A DNA stretch of 64,000 bases, taken from positions 62,001 through 126,000 of the forward strand of contig NSJL01000003.1 in the NCBI GenBank assembly GCA_002634385.1. Direction: 5' to 3'. The position numbers and the translations under genes are program-made. Position 1 is the stretch's first letter. Each line of letters starts with the position of its first letter. This DNA is from Nitrospira sp. Its GTDB lineage: Bacteria; Nitrospirota; Thermodesulfovibrionia; Thermodesulfovibrionales; Dissulfurispiraceae. Of the stretch, positions 17,424 to 25,588 are shown piece after piece. The notes under the pieces are model-generated. The model saw only the letters and a list, made by a program, of their open reading frames with translations, did not search any database and was not told the DNA's origin.

Positions 17424-19064
17424 CTACCGCAGGGGACTGCGGAGGGATACCCGCACAGAGGAGGAGTGAGAGGCCCTCTTCTTCATCACGTACTTTTTGA
17501 TTGCTGCCGCGGGAATGCCGTACTCTCCACAGAGGACAGCCTCAAGCGCGGCAATCCTCTTCTTTGCTTCCGTATCCTTTGCGGGGGCCCCGGCGCTCCC
17601 GGAGTACGCTTCTATGATGACGAGCAGTGCAGGGTCACGCCGGTACCCATCCCTGATCACTTCGAGATCCTTTTTCATAGCGGCAGAGAGCGTTGTCTCC
17701 CCCTTCCGGAAGATCAACGCAGGCAGAAAGGGCACCCTCTCTATGTCCAGTTCAATGGGAAAGGGTGATTCCGCGGCGAACATTTTCTGGAGGAAGAGCT
17801 TCTCCTGTTCTGAAAGGGGCATGTCTCTCCGGAGCGTTATGCTCAGCATAAGTGAGGCCTTTTCAGGATGAAGGACAGCCCGATAGTCCGCCACAAGGGA
17901 GGGCGAGGTGATTTTCTCGATCCGCTCTGCGACCTGCCGGGCAAAAGCAAGTACCTGCTCCCTCGCCCCGACAAAGCGTTCCGCCGGCGTTTCCGCTTCC
18001 GGAGCCTTTGCGACAGAGGGGGGCTTTGCCGGATCGTCCTTCAGTCCTCCGGGCAGTACCCTGATCTGTTCCAGTTTCAGTTCCACTTTCCGGCCGAGGG
18101 CGCTGCTTATCGCGGAAGATGCGTCTCGTATCTCTCCTTCTTTCAGGTAGTGTACCGTATTTATCACTGCGGAGACGGACAGCTCCCCCTCTTTGCTCTT
18201 TGTATAGAGGAAGGAGGCGAGATTGGAGTTCCCTTCGTGGTTGAAGGTCTCCTGCAGTACTTTCTGAACGTTTTTCCGAAGGCGCACTTCCCGTATGGAT
18301 TCCTGGAGAGTGTAGAAGAGGGGAATGGAAATGATGAAGAGCACTCCGGACAAGAAAACGATTCTTCTCCTCAGAGGCAGGCTCCCCTGCTCGGAGGCGA
18401 CCCCGGGACGGAACCCGTACAGGAAGAACACAAAACAGGTGGAAAGGACGATGGCGACGAAGTTGGTGAAGAAGAGCAGGAAGCCGCCCTGCAGAATTTT
18501 CAGATTACCGGTCCCGATGCCGAAGCCGGTGACACTGAGCGGCGGGATGACCGCCGTGGCGATGGCGACACCGGGAACGATGGTAAGATAGCTCCTTTTT
18601 GTACAGATGGCCCCCGCCCCCGCAGTTCCGGCGAGAAACGCGATAATGAGGTCGTAGAGGTTCGGTTGCGTACGGGCAAGGATCTCGGGGGTGACATCTT
18701 TCAGGGGAGAGAGCAGTGTCCCCAGGGCGGCAACGCCGATGGTCACCGCCACCCCCAGGCTGATTTTCTTTGCGGATTTTCTCAATACAACGGAATCACC
18801 GGTGATAAAGGAGAACCCGATATTGAGGATAGGGGACATGAGAGGGGAAATCAGCATCGCTCCGATGATGACCGGGGGACTGTTGAGGAGCAGACCGCAG
18901 AGAGCGATAAGATTGGCGATCGTAGCGATCAGAAAAAATCCTGCGGAGATGTCTACCTCTTTATATATGTCCCGGATGACAGCGGGGCGGTTGACGGAGT
19001 CCGCTTTCTTTTGAAGCCAGTGCCGGACGACACGGCGGATAGCCTGGAGAATGGAAAGTATCAT
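17424..19064 (-). CDS. DUF389 membrane protein with C-terminal OmpA-like extension
   Basis: A 546-residue inner-membrane protein. The N-terminal half is a DUF389 domain (about 40-250) with conserved SPPVIIGAMLISPLMSPIL and VPGVAIATAVIPPLSVTGFG segments and five to seven helices. A further helix near 260-280 leads to a long soluble C terminus. Its end (FRKGETTLSAAMKKDLEVI to the Arg-rich tail, about 450-540) resembles an OmpA/MotB fold, although the usual peptidoglycan-binding Asp/Arg pattern is not clean. DUF389 function is unknown. Confidence 0.8.
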   Translation of the reverse strand: MILSILQAIRRVVRHWLQKKADSVNRPAVIRDIYKEVDISAGFFLIATIANLIALCGLLLNSPPVIIGAMLISPLMSPILNIGFSFITGDSVVLRKSAKKISLGVAVTIGVAALGTLLSPLKDVTPEILARTQPNLYDLIIAFLAGTAGAGAICTKRSYLTIVPGVAIATAVIPPLSVTGFGIGTGNLKILQGGFLLFFTNFVAIVLSTCFVFFLYGFRPGVASEQGSLPLRRRIVFLSGVLFIISIPLFYTLQESIREVRLRKNVQKVLQETFNHEGNSNLASFLYTKSKEGELSVSAVINTVHYLKEGEIRDASSAISSALGRKVELKLEQIRVLPGGLKDDPAKPPSVAKAPEAETPAERFVGAREQVLAFARQVAERIEKITSPSLVADYRAVLHPEKASLMLSITLRRDMPLSEQEKLFLQKMFAAESPFPIELDIERVPFLPALIFRKGETTLSAAMKKDLEVIRDGYRRDPALLVIIEAYSGSAGAPAKDTEAKKRIAALEAVLCGEYGIPAAAIKKYVMKKRASHSSSVRVSLRSPLR

Positions 19065-19139
19065 AGATATTTTCTACATTGCTTTCTGTTTTTTTTCAAG
19101 ATACGGCGGCTCCTCATACCATGGGGAAGCGGTTCTCCC

Positions 19140-20063
19140 CTATCTCCCGCAACAGGCGCGTTTCGACCCCTGCCAGGTGTCCCTCTCTTGGAACCGTGCC
19201 TCGATATCACGGAGGATCTGCTGGCGATTGCGGCCCCAGAGGGGAGCGACGAGAATATCGTCGGGGGCGGTGGCAAAGAGCCGCTGCAGAACGGTATCGG
19301 GGGAGAGGCGCTCGATGAAGTCCACCAGGAAATCCAGGTATTCCCCGTACTGGAAGACGGGAAAGGGCTCCCTGAGGTACATTTCCGCGAGGGGGGTCCC
19401 CCGTACGATCTGGAGTTGGTGGATCTTCAGGAACTCCACCGGAAGAGAGGAAAGCTCATCGGCCATGGCGAGGGTCTCTTCCCGTGTTTCCGTGGGGAAG
19501 CCGACGATGGTATGGGCGCCGATATGGATACCGCGGTCCCGGGTCAGATCCACGGCGTCGAGGAACGTCCGGTAGTCGTGTCCCCGGAGAATGAATTCCA
19601 GGGATTTGTCATAGACGGACTGCAGTCCATACTCCACCAGGATAAAGGAATCCCGGGCCAGCCCCTGGAGCAGCCCGATCTTCTCCCCGTCGATGCAGTC
19701 GGGCCGCGTACCGATGGCGAGCCCGATCACCGAGGGCTCTGCGAGGGCCTCGCGGTATAATTTCTCAAGCTCGTCCACCGGCGCATAGGTGTTGGTGAAG
19801 GGTTGAAAGTACACAAGGAACTTCTTTGCCCGGTACCGCATGGTGAGGTAGCGTATCCCGTTGCGGATCTGCTCGCGCAGCGGGGTTTCCGGTTTGCATT
19901 TCGAGGGCCTGAAGCTGTCGTTATTGCAGTAGATGCACCCGGTGATCCCGAGGGTACCGTCCCGGTTGGGACAGGTGAAACCGGCATCGACATTGACTTT
20001 ATAGACGACGGTCCCGAATTTCTTTTTGAGGTAGGGACCGAAAGCGTTTATTCTGCACGACAT
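19140..20063 (-). CDS. Radical SAM protein, TIGR01212/YhcC family
   Basis: A 307-residue radical SAM protein. The cluster-binding cysteines are Cys31, Cys43 and Cys46; the unusually long first spacing (CPNRDGTLGITGCIYC) is the family hallmark. YFQPFTNTYAP, VEYGLQSVYDKSLEFILRGHD and GAHTIVGFPTETREET are further family segments. Substrate unknown. The gene is monocistronic or follows nothing closely; a terminator for the adjacent secreted-protein gene lies upstream. Confidence 0.92.
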   Translation of the reverse strand: MSCRINAFGPYLKKKFGTVVYKVNVDAGFTCPNRDGTLGITGCIYCNNDSFRPSKCKPETPLREQIRNGIRYLTMRYRAKKFLVYFQPFTNTYAPVDELEKLYREALAEPSVIGLAIGTRPDCIDGEKIGLLQGLARDSFILVEYGLQSVYDKSLEFILRGHDYRTFLDAVDLTRDRGIHIGAHTIVGFPTETREETLAMADELSSLPVEFLKIHQLQIVRGTPLAEMYLREPFPVFQYGEYLDFLVDFIERLSPDTVLQRLFATAPDDILVAPLWGRNRQQILRDIEARFQERDTWQGSKRACCGR

Positions 20064-20140
20064 GCTTAATTATTTCTTTTCGTTTGTCCGAATGTCAAAT
20101 GAGGCACAAAGAGAATAGGGGAGTGCCGGGTGCCGCAAAG

Positions 20141-20170
20141 AAAAAAAGGGGAAGCAGGATGCTTCCCCTT
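20141..20170 (-). terminator. Rho-independent terminator
   Basis: Read on the minus strand: stem GGGGAAGCA-TCC-TGCTTCCCC followed directly by seven T. It is 25 bp downstream of the stop of the Fn3/InlB-repeat protein gene and correctly oriented to end its transcript. Confidence 0.9.
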
Positions 20171-20195
20171 AAGGAGGAGGCGGGAAGGCCGCCCC

Positions 20196-21545
20196 TTAGT
20201 TGTTTTTCAGCTTGATATCGTCCACCTTCCCACTGCCGCGGATGATGAAACCGTTTACTTTCAGGATGGTTACTCCCGGCTGTTTGTTGCTGAGATCAGC
20301 CTGGAGATCGCGGGTATAGGTGTGCCATTTACCGTCTTTCGAGGAGGACCCGAGGCTGTAGTACACATACTCTCCGGTGGAAGAGCTGCTGGGGAGGCTC
20401 GGCTGGTAGGTGAGGTAACGGTGTCCTGCCGATGTCTCCACGTCGAGGTGGATGGTGTACTCCCTGGAGTACTTCATGCTCCATTCAGCCACGAACTGGC
20501 TCGTATTGCCCCATGAGCTGGAGTCGCTGTTCCTCAGGCGGTACCCATTTTTGGTTCCGGAGCCGCTGAGTTTGATAACGCGGCTGGCTCGCCCCCTATC
20601 GTACACATTGCTTATGGTTGCGCCGGAGGGGTCATTGTCATAAATATCCCAGCCTTGTGTCGTTTTATCTTCCGCATCCTCGTAGACCGTTACCGTGGAG
20701 GCAGTGGCGGTAAAGGAAGCGGAGATGGTGCGGTTTGCGGTGACATTGGAGAAGGTATAGGAGCTGAGTGCACCCACCGAGCTTCCGTCCACCTTCACAT
20801 CAGCGATCTTGTACCCCGATGAGGGGGTGATGGTGAAGGTTTTGCTCGATCCGCTGCTGACGGAGACGGACCCTGAAGGGGAGATGGCTCCCCCGGTGCC
20901 CGCAGAGGCGGTGATGGTGTAGGAGGTCGAGGTCGTGGTGGAGAACGTGGCGGTCACGGTCTTGCTTGCAGTCATGCTCGTAACGCACTGTCCCGTGCCC
21001 GAGCATCCTCCTCCGGACCATCCCGAAAACTGGGAGCCCGAAGAGGCGGTGGCGGTCAGGGTCACCACGGTCCCGGAATCGTAGGCTTCCGAGCAATCGG
21101 TTCCGCAGCTGATGCCGGAGCCGGTGACGGTTCCCGTCCCTGTCCCCGCCTTGCTCACCGTGAGGGTGTACTGTGTGGTGAAAGCCCTGCTCACCTCATT
21201 GGAGTACGCGCTTTCGTTCCCCTCGGCGTCGTAGGCGGTGACGGCGAAGTAGTAGGTTCCGCCGAGGAGGCCGGTGACGGTGTAGGAGGAGGTGGTGCCG
21301 ACATTGATGGTTTGCGAGTAGGAGCCCGAAGAGGTTCCGTAGTAGAGCTTGTACCCTGCCAGGTCGGTCAGGGGAGAGCCGTCCGTGTTGGTGGTCGGAG
21401 CGTCCCAGGAGAGGGCTGCCGATGCGCTGAAAGCGTCGGGAGCCGCGAGAAGAAGGAGAGGAATTGCCAGTGCTGCCACGAAGCCGGCAAAAAGAAGGGA
21501 TGAGATCCTCCGGTATGGCTTCGCAGTGGAAAGGGATGTGATCAT
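20196..21545 (-). CDS. Secreted Fn3 and InlB-repeat matrix/adhesin-like protein
   Basis: 449 residues. A signal peptide (hydrophobic 15-40, ending near FSASA) is followed by a fibronectin type III domain (about 45-122, GYKLYYGTSSGSYSQ and YYFAVTAYDAEGNES). Two InlB-type B repeats follow (about 125-205 with QFSGWSGGGCSGTGQCVTSM, and about 208-285), then a C-terminal jelly-roll-like domain (about 290-449, EDAEDKTTQGWDIYDNDPSGA onward) that probably binds carbohydrate. The start at 21545 is 5 bases after GGAGG. It is transcribed from a CRP-like promoter through a c-di-GMP-I riboswitch and ends at a strong terminator, so it is a single-gene unit. Likely a surface or matrix protein made according to second-messenger levels. 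Confidence 0.85.
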   Translation of the reverse strand: MITSLSTAKPYRRISSLLFAGFVAALAIPLLLLAAPDAFSASAALSWDAPTTNTDGSPLTDLAGYKLYYGTSSGSYSQTINVGTTSSYTVTGLLGGTYYFAVTAYDAEGNESAYSNEVSRAFTTQYTLTVSKAGTGTGTVTGSGISCGTDCSEAYDSGTVVTLTATASSGSQFSGWSGGGCSGTGQCVTSMTASKTVTATFSTTTSTSYTITASAGTGGAISPSGSVSVSSGSSKTFTITPSSGYKIADVKVDGSSVGALSSYTFSNVTANRTISASFTATASTVTVYEDAEDKTTQGWDIYDNDPSGATISNVYDRGRASRVIKLSGSGTKNGYRLRNSDSSSWGNTSQFVAEWSMKYSREYTIHLDVETSAGHRYLTYQPSLPSSSSTGEYVYYSLGSSSKDGKWHTYTRDLQADLSNKQPGVTILKVNGFIIRGSGKVDDIKLKNN

Positions 21546-21595
21546 AAGCACCTCCATTGTTTGCCGTGCAGGATAATGCCGTGAAAGTGCCTATC

Positions 21596-21690
21596 TGCCC
21601 GGCAGCCCTGCTGCCGTGTCCTCCCCTTCGGAGGAAGTAGGCCAGTGGCTTTGCGTCCCGCCCTTTCGGACGGTTTGCTTTTTTTCGGGG
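21596..21690 (-). promoter_or_regulatory. Cyclic di-GMP-I (GEMM) riboswitch aptamer
   Basis: On the minus strand the leader contains the class I signature: GCAAACC, a stem CCGTCC-GAAA-GGGCGG with GAAA tetraloop, then GGGACGCAAAGCC and GGCCTA. A second arm follows (GGCAGCAGGGCTGCC, 21601-21615 on plus), the position of the tetraloop-receptor helix. It lies about 50 bases upstream of the start codon of the Fn3/InlB-repeat gene. No T-tract terminator is seen between aptamer and gene, so control of translation is more likely than termination. Outer limits are approximate. Confidence 0.88.
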
Positions 21691-21727
21691 TTTTGGTGGA
21701 AGCAAATAAAATCTGCTTATGCCGACT

Positions 21728-21771
21728 ATTATCCGGCAAAGGAACAAGGGGAGTCTGTGATTGCAATCACA
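21728..21771 (-). promoter_or_regulatory. CRP-like operator and -10 element
   Basis: TGTGATTGCAATCACA (21756-21771) is a perfect palindrome of the CRP form TGTGA-N6-TCACA. On the minus strand a -10-like GATAAT lies at 21728-21733, predicting a start near 21721, about 42 bp from the operator centre. That is the spacing of a class II CRP-activated promoter. The transcript would begin just before the c-di-GMP riboswitch. Confidence 0.75.
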
Positions 21772-21911
21772 AGGAAAAGGTGGGTAAGGAAAAGAGGGAA
21801 AGTAAGAAGTGTGAAGTGTGAAGAAAGGAGGAGGAAGTGAAAGGAAAGGAAGACAATACGGAAAGAAATCTCCCCTGATAACTTCCCCTCACCCCTCTTA
21901 CAGAAGAGGGG

Positions 21912-21958
21912 GAATACAGACTCCTCCCCTTGGATAATAAGGGGAGGAGTCTGTATTC
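21912..21958. terminator. Perfect 20-bp hairpin after the beta-barrel gene
   Basis: GAATACAGACTCCTCCCCTT (21912-21931), a 7-base loop, and its exact complement (21939-21958). It begins 28 bp beyond the stop of the minus-strand beta-barrel gene and could end its transcript, though there is no T tract. A smaller hairpin CCCCTCTT-ACAG-AAGAGGGG follows at 21892-21911. Confidence 0.55.
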
Positions 21959-21985
21959 TACTCAGCCCTTCCCCCTACTCCCTTC

Positions 21986-23161
21986 CTATTTCTCCTGTAT
22001 CATGGGGAATGGGAAGGACGCCTGCTGTCCTGCGCTGTAGTTCCATCGAAGGGAAAGGGTAGCCGTATGGACGCGGTAATCCCGTGCATCGGCTATCCTG
22101 TCATGGGTGGTGAGGTATCTGTATGAAAGAGCGATGTCCGTCCGGGGGGTAAGCGTATACGCAACGCTTGGAGTGAGCCGGAATGCTCCCGTATCGACGC
22201 GGGTATCCCGGATGGATTTGAAGGTGCCGTAGGACCCGGAAAAGGAAGCGGTCCAGCGGGGAGAGAGAGGTCGTGAAAGGGTAAGGTCTATGGTACGGGT
22301 TCTGAGCGGCTCTCCATCGTCCACCCCCGCTATGATGGTCTGCTGAAAGGACAGGAGGGCGCTTCCCTTGCCGAACCGCTTCGAAAGAAGGCCGCCGCCG
22401 CTGAATCCCGCCTCCCGGCTGCCGTCCTCCTCCATCCTGGAAAGCAGAACGCCCCCCTGGGCCTCAAGGCGCAGCGTCCGGGTAAGCTTGTGGCTGATCC
22501 CGAGGGTATATTCCTGGGAATACGCATCGCTCCCGGGGCGGTAATCGTACTTGATATGCCGGGTGTACACCGAGAGGGTGCTCCGCTCGCTCACCGCATA
22601 GGAAATCTCTCCAGTCCCCCGGTATGTCTTTACTTCGCTCAACCCGGTTCCCTTTCTGTCATAGTCGGAATAGGCGGCCCTCAGGAGACAGGTAACGGCA
22701 CCGCCCGTACGGTACGCGATTCTGCTTTCCAGGGTGTTCACCCTCCACTCCCTCCGTTCCCGGAGAGGTCCTGTAACGGATAGGGTGACCAGGTCCCCGG
22801 TCTCTTCGGAGAGGAGGAAGGTGTCCTCGATCGTGAGATTCATCCGCTCCGACAGGGCAAAGGAACCGCGGGCGAAAACCTTATGGGCGATATTGCTGAG
22901 ATCCGTATGGGACGAATAGTAATTGAGATCGGGGGAATAGGCAAGCTGCAGCGTTGAACGCATCGAGTGGAGGGAGAAGCGTATTCCCGGAGACAAACGG
23001 GTGATGAAGTCGCTCTCCCTGTCCGTGTTGCGGAGAAAAAGGTTGTCGTTGTATTCACCGGAAAGGGACAGGGAAACGTCGGGGGTGAGCACGTATGCCT
23101 CCCCCGGGGCAATCTGAAAGAGCAGCAAGACGGCAATGCAGAGTAGCGTACTTTTTCTCAC
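21986..23161 (-). CDS. PEP-CTERM-system-associated outer-membrane beta-barrel protein (TIGR03016-like)
   Basis: 391 residues. A signal peptide (RKSTLLCIAVLLLFQIAPGEA) is followed by alternating amphipathic strands throughout (SLSLSGEYNDNLFLRN, TYRGTGEISYAVSERSTLSVYTRHIKY, TDIALSYRYLTTHD), as in outer-membrane barrels found with exosortase/EPS loci. GEYNDNLFL is a typical N-terminal strand in that group. The start is GTG at 23161, 4-5 bases after AAGGAGGT. A palindromic element (23174-23388) begins 13 bp upstream of the start, so the native promoter has been displaced. It is divergent from the EPS operon it probably serves, perhaps in polysaccharide export or retention. Confidence 0.75.
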   Translation of the reverse strand: MRKSTLLCIAVLLLFQIAPGEAYVLTPDVSLSLSGEYNDNLFLRNTDRESDFITRLSPGIRFSLHSMRSTLQLAYSPDLNYYSSHTDLSNIAHKVFARGSFALSERMNLTIEDTFLLSEETGDLVTLSVTGPLRERREWRVNTLESRIAYRTGGAVTCLLRAAYSDYDRKGTGLSEVKTYRGTGEISYAVSERSTLSVYTRHIKYDYRPGSDAYSQEYTLGISHKLTRTLRLEAQGGVLLSRMEEDGSREAGFSGGGLLSKRFGKGSALLSFQQTIIAGVDDGEPLRTRTIDLTLSRPLSPRWTASFSGSYGTFKSIRDTRVDTGAFRLTPSVAYTLTPRTDIALSYRYLTTHDRIADARDYRVHTATLSLRWNYSAGQQASFPFPMIQEK

Positions 23162-23173
23162 AGGACCTCCTTG

Positions 23174-23388
23174 AGAGCGTGTCTTAGAAGTCCTCCTACT
23201 GCGGTCGGCTGCAGGTTTCCCGTGCTCCACCCCGAAAAATCTCTGATTTTCCGGGGACCCCGGTCTGCGTTGTCGGGGAAAATAGTCCTCAACGTAGCGC
23301 TGCTACACCTCCGGGCTCTTTTCCCCTGCCGCCTTGCACAGAAAACCTTCGCTCGACCTCGTCACGAAGGACTTCTAAGACACGCTCT
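23174..23388. mobile_element. MITE-like palindromic element, copy C (variant ends)
   Basis: Perfect 21-bp inverted ends AGAGCGTGTCTTAGAAGTCCT (start 23174) and complement (end 23388). The ends differ from copies A and B, but the interior shares blocks with them (CTACTGCGGTCGGCTGCA, GTCCTCAACGTAGC, GCTGCTAC, CCTCCGGGC, CGCCTTGC, TTCGCTCG). It also carries CCCCGAAAAATC...GGGGACCCC (23230-23263), a module related to one inside the right large repeat at 57554-57588. It abuts the ribosome site of the beta-barrel gene. Confidence 0.7.
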
Positions 23389-23872
23389 TACATCACTCCG
23401 AAGCTCTTAGCCTGCACTCCCGTTATTATAAAATAGTGGCGAGGGTAAATATAGCTGTTTTTGAAAGAAAACAGGTATCTGTCCGGCATCCGGCGCAGTG
23501 CAGGGAAAAGGGCGGCTGCAAGGGAAGAGAGGCAGCCCGGTCAAAATTCCCTTTGTGAGGAAATCCCCCATGGCGGAGCGAAATCACCCCGTATTGGGGT
23601 GAAATCACTCCGCAAGGAGGAGGACTCCCCTGCCGGATCCACTCTGTCTCCTCCGGCCCATTGCCCCGCCCCGCTCCGTGTTCCCCTGGCATCATGAATG
23701 TAAAAGGTAATGAAAACATCGCCTTGACTCTCCGATGCCGGAGGGCTTCCGCCGCACGCTTGTTTGCATTAGTAAAAGTACCCTGGATGCCGGAAAATGG
23801 CTTGTTTGCTCATTTTCCGACGGGGCTGCCGTCGTCTAGTAATGTATGTTCCGACTAAAAAAAAAGAGTTGC
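23389..23872. other. Upstream region of the EPS operon
   Basis: No credible gene. It carries an array of GAAATC repeats around a palindrome (described separately, 23560-23613) and a hairpin GGAAAATG...CATTTTCC near 23791-23818. It lies upstream of the sigma-54 promoter, where an enhancer-binding protein would be expected to bind. Confidence 0.5.
23560..23613. promoter_or_regulatory. Three GAAATC repeats with palindrome, candidate activator site
   Basis: GAAATCCC, GAAATCAC and GAAATCAC start at 23560, 23580 and 23601, so they are phased by 20-21 bp (two helical turns). The last two frame the palindrome TCACCCC-GTATT-GGGGTGA (23584-23602), itself within GCGGAG...CTCCGC (23573-23613). The array is about 260-310 bp before the sigma-54 promoter. 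A binding site for the activator of that promoter is a reasonable inference. Confidence 0.5.
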
Positions 23873-23888
23873 TGGCACAATCATTGCA
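23873..23888 (+). promoter_or_regulatory. Sigma-54 promoter of the EPS/exosortase operon
   Basis: TGGCAC-AATCA-TTGCA matches the -24/-12 consensus with the required 10-bp gap between the GG and GC dinucleotides. It lies about 135 bp before the NusG-like antiterminator gene. Exosortase/PEP-CTERM systems are known to be controlled by the PrsK/PrsR sigma-54 pair in some bacteria; that pair is not in this window. Confidence 0.85.
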
Positions 23889-23973
23889 AAATTTACCGAA
23901 CATCAGATCCGGCATACCCGGGCAGCAGGGATCACCGCCCCGGGGAATCTGCAGGAAAGGCGTTTTGAATTCC

Positions 23974-23993
23974 CGGTCACAGGGATGTGACCG
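23974..23993 (+). promoter_or_regulatory. Leader hairpin before the antiterminator gene
   Basis: CGGTCAC-AGGGAT-GTGACCG forms a perfect 7-bp stem about 85 nt after the predicted sigma-54 start and about 30 nt before the NusG-like gene. A recruitment or pause hairpin, as for RfaH/LoaP-type factors, is one possibility; a terminator is unlikely because no T tract follows. Confidence 0.4.
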
Positions 23994-24022
23994 AAAGGGC
24001 GGAGCTATGGAGGGAGGAAATG

Positions 24023-24517
24023 ATGAACTGGTATGCCCTTCACGTGAAGTCGAGGCATGAGTTCGTAACCAGCGGCGAATTGACACGAAAGGGAATCGAT
24101 GCTTACCTGCCTGCCGTAAAGATAATGAGACAATGGAAGGACAGGAAGAAGCTCATCGAGGCTCCTCTCTTTCCCGGCTACCTCTTCGTTCACCTCCACC
24201 CCACCCCCGAGGAGTTTCTCAATGTCCTGAAGACCCGGGGAGTGGTTACCTTCATCGCCCTGAACCCGGGCAGCCCCACGCCGGTGGCGAAAGAGGAGAT
24301 CGAAAGCCTGAAGCTCCTGACCATGAGCGGGGAGGAGATCGACCTGCACCCCGAGCTGAAAACGGGAACGAAAGTCAGGGTGAAAAAGGGCCCCCTGACC
24401 GGTGCGGAAGGGCTTGTGGTGAAGAGGGAGAATCAGTTCCTCTTCGTTGTCACGATAACACTGCTGGGAAGAAGCGTTGCTGTCAGGATATATGCGAGTG
24501 ATATGGAAAGTGCGTAA
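24023..24517 (+). CDS. NusG-like transcription antiterminator (RfaH/LoaP/UpxY type)
   Basis: 164 residues. The N-terminal NGN domain begins NWYALHVKSRHEFVTSGELTRKGIDAYLP and includes KKLIEAPLFPGYLFVHL. The C-terminal KOW domain begins near LKTGTKVRVKKGPLTGAEGLVV. As the first gene of a very long polysaccharide operon it almost certainly lets RNA polymerase read through the roughly 33 kb downstream. Two in-frame ATGs (24020 and 24023) follow GGGAGG; the second has better spacing. Distinct from housekeeping NusG, whose neighbours would be secE and ribosomal genes. Confidence 0.9.
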   Translation: MNWYALHVKSRHEFVTSGELTRKGIDAYLPAVKIMRQWKDRKKLIEAPLFPGYLFVHLHPTPEEFLNVLKTRGVVTFIALNPGSPTPVAKEEIESLKLLTMSGEEIDLHPELKTGTKVRVKKGPLTGAEGLVVKRENQFLFVVTITLLGRSVAVRIYASDMESA

Positions 24518-24529
24518 AGAGTACTGTAC

Positions 24530-25528
24530 GTGGAAGACGGCAGAAAATTAAAGCATGACGTCCTGGAGTTGCTCCGTATCCGGGCCGTGCTGCAGGTAGA
24601 AAGCGGGGAGAGCCCCGAAGCAGTGATTAAAGCGCTGGGATTGACCCGCGGATGTATTTACCGGTGGATGGCGAAATACCGTGAGGGGGGAATCCGGGCA
24701 CTGAAGGCGAAACCCCTCGACGGGAGACCCCTGAAGCTCAGCGAGGAGGAAGTCAGGTGGGTATTCGAGACGCTGCTCTCCCGGTGCCCTCTTCAACTGG
24801 AGTTCGCCCATGCACTCTGGTCAAGGGAAATGGTGAGTGACATGATCAGGGAGAGATACGGTATAAAGCTGAGCATCACTTCGGTGGGTCGCCTGTTGAA
24901 GAGGCTCGGCCTGGAGCACCGGAAACCGCTGCTCAGGGCATTCCAGCAGAACCCGGCCCTCGTTCAGGAATGGGTGGACAGGGAGTATCCCACGCTCAAA
25001 AGGATGGCCCTCCGGGACGATGCAGAGATATTTTTTGCTGATGAGACCCGGGTGCTTACCCCCTTTTGCAGAAACACGACGAAAGGGGGTGCGCCTGCCC
25101 TCAGGACCCGCGGGGGGCGTTTTTCCATAAGCATGCTCTCGGCCATCAGCTCCCGCGGAAAAGTATGGTTCATACTGAGGCGCGGCACTACCAACGCAAA
25201 CGGTTTCTGCGACTTCCTCGGCCGGCTGCTCCATAACCGTTCACGCAAAATATTTCTCGTTCTCGACGGGTATCCCGTATACCGGTCTTCCAAAGTAAGA
25301 AAGTTCGTGCTCTCTGCGGGGGGGGCCTTGCGCCTGTTCTTTCTTCCCCCGTATTCATCCGGAATAGGGGACAGAACGGGACACCCGTATTATACGGAAT
25401 GGCCGGTATGGGGGATCGGCAGGGGCGGCCTGTTACGCTCCTCCCGCGTAAAAAATGGAAGTTCTGCGAAGGACACAGGGGCTCCGGCACGGTCCGCTCC
25501 CGGGAATGATATTCCGGACCTTTATTGA
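24530..25528 (+). pseudogene. IS630-family transposase, decayed
   Basis: The frame has the IS630 order: N-terminal helix-turn-helix (ESPEAVIKALGLTRGCIYRWMAKYREGG), a second winged helix (DMIRERYGIKLSITSVGRLLKRLGL), then a DDE domain with first Asp in FFADETRV and second Asp in LVLDGYPVYRS. At LRLFFLPPYSS the expected PELNPDE-type motif is lost, the third acidic residue is missing, and the rest is unlike any transposase. The element is therefore inactive. It sits between the antiterminator and the first glycosyltransferase gene, in the operon direction. No terminal repeats were identified. Confidence 0.8.
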
Positions 25529-25588
25529 TGCGGTGGAAGCGCGCCGATTTTTTCCCGGTAATGCTGATGCGGATACAGGTGCTCGCCG

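Noticed and set aside
17868-19760. A 630-codon plus-strand open frame
   Set aside because: Antisense to the DUF389 and radical SAM genes, with low-complexity composition typical of a shadow frame.
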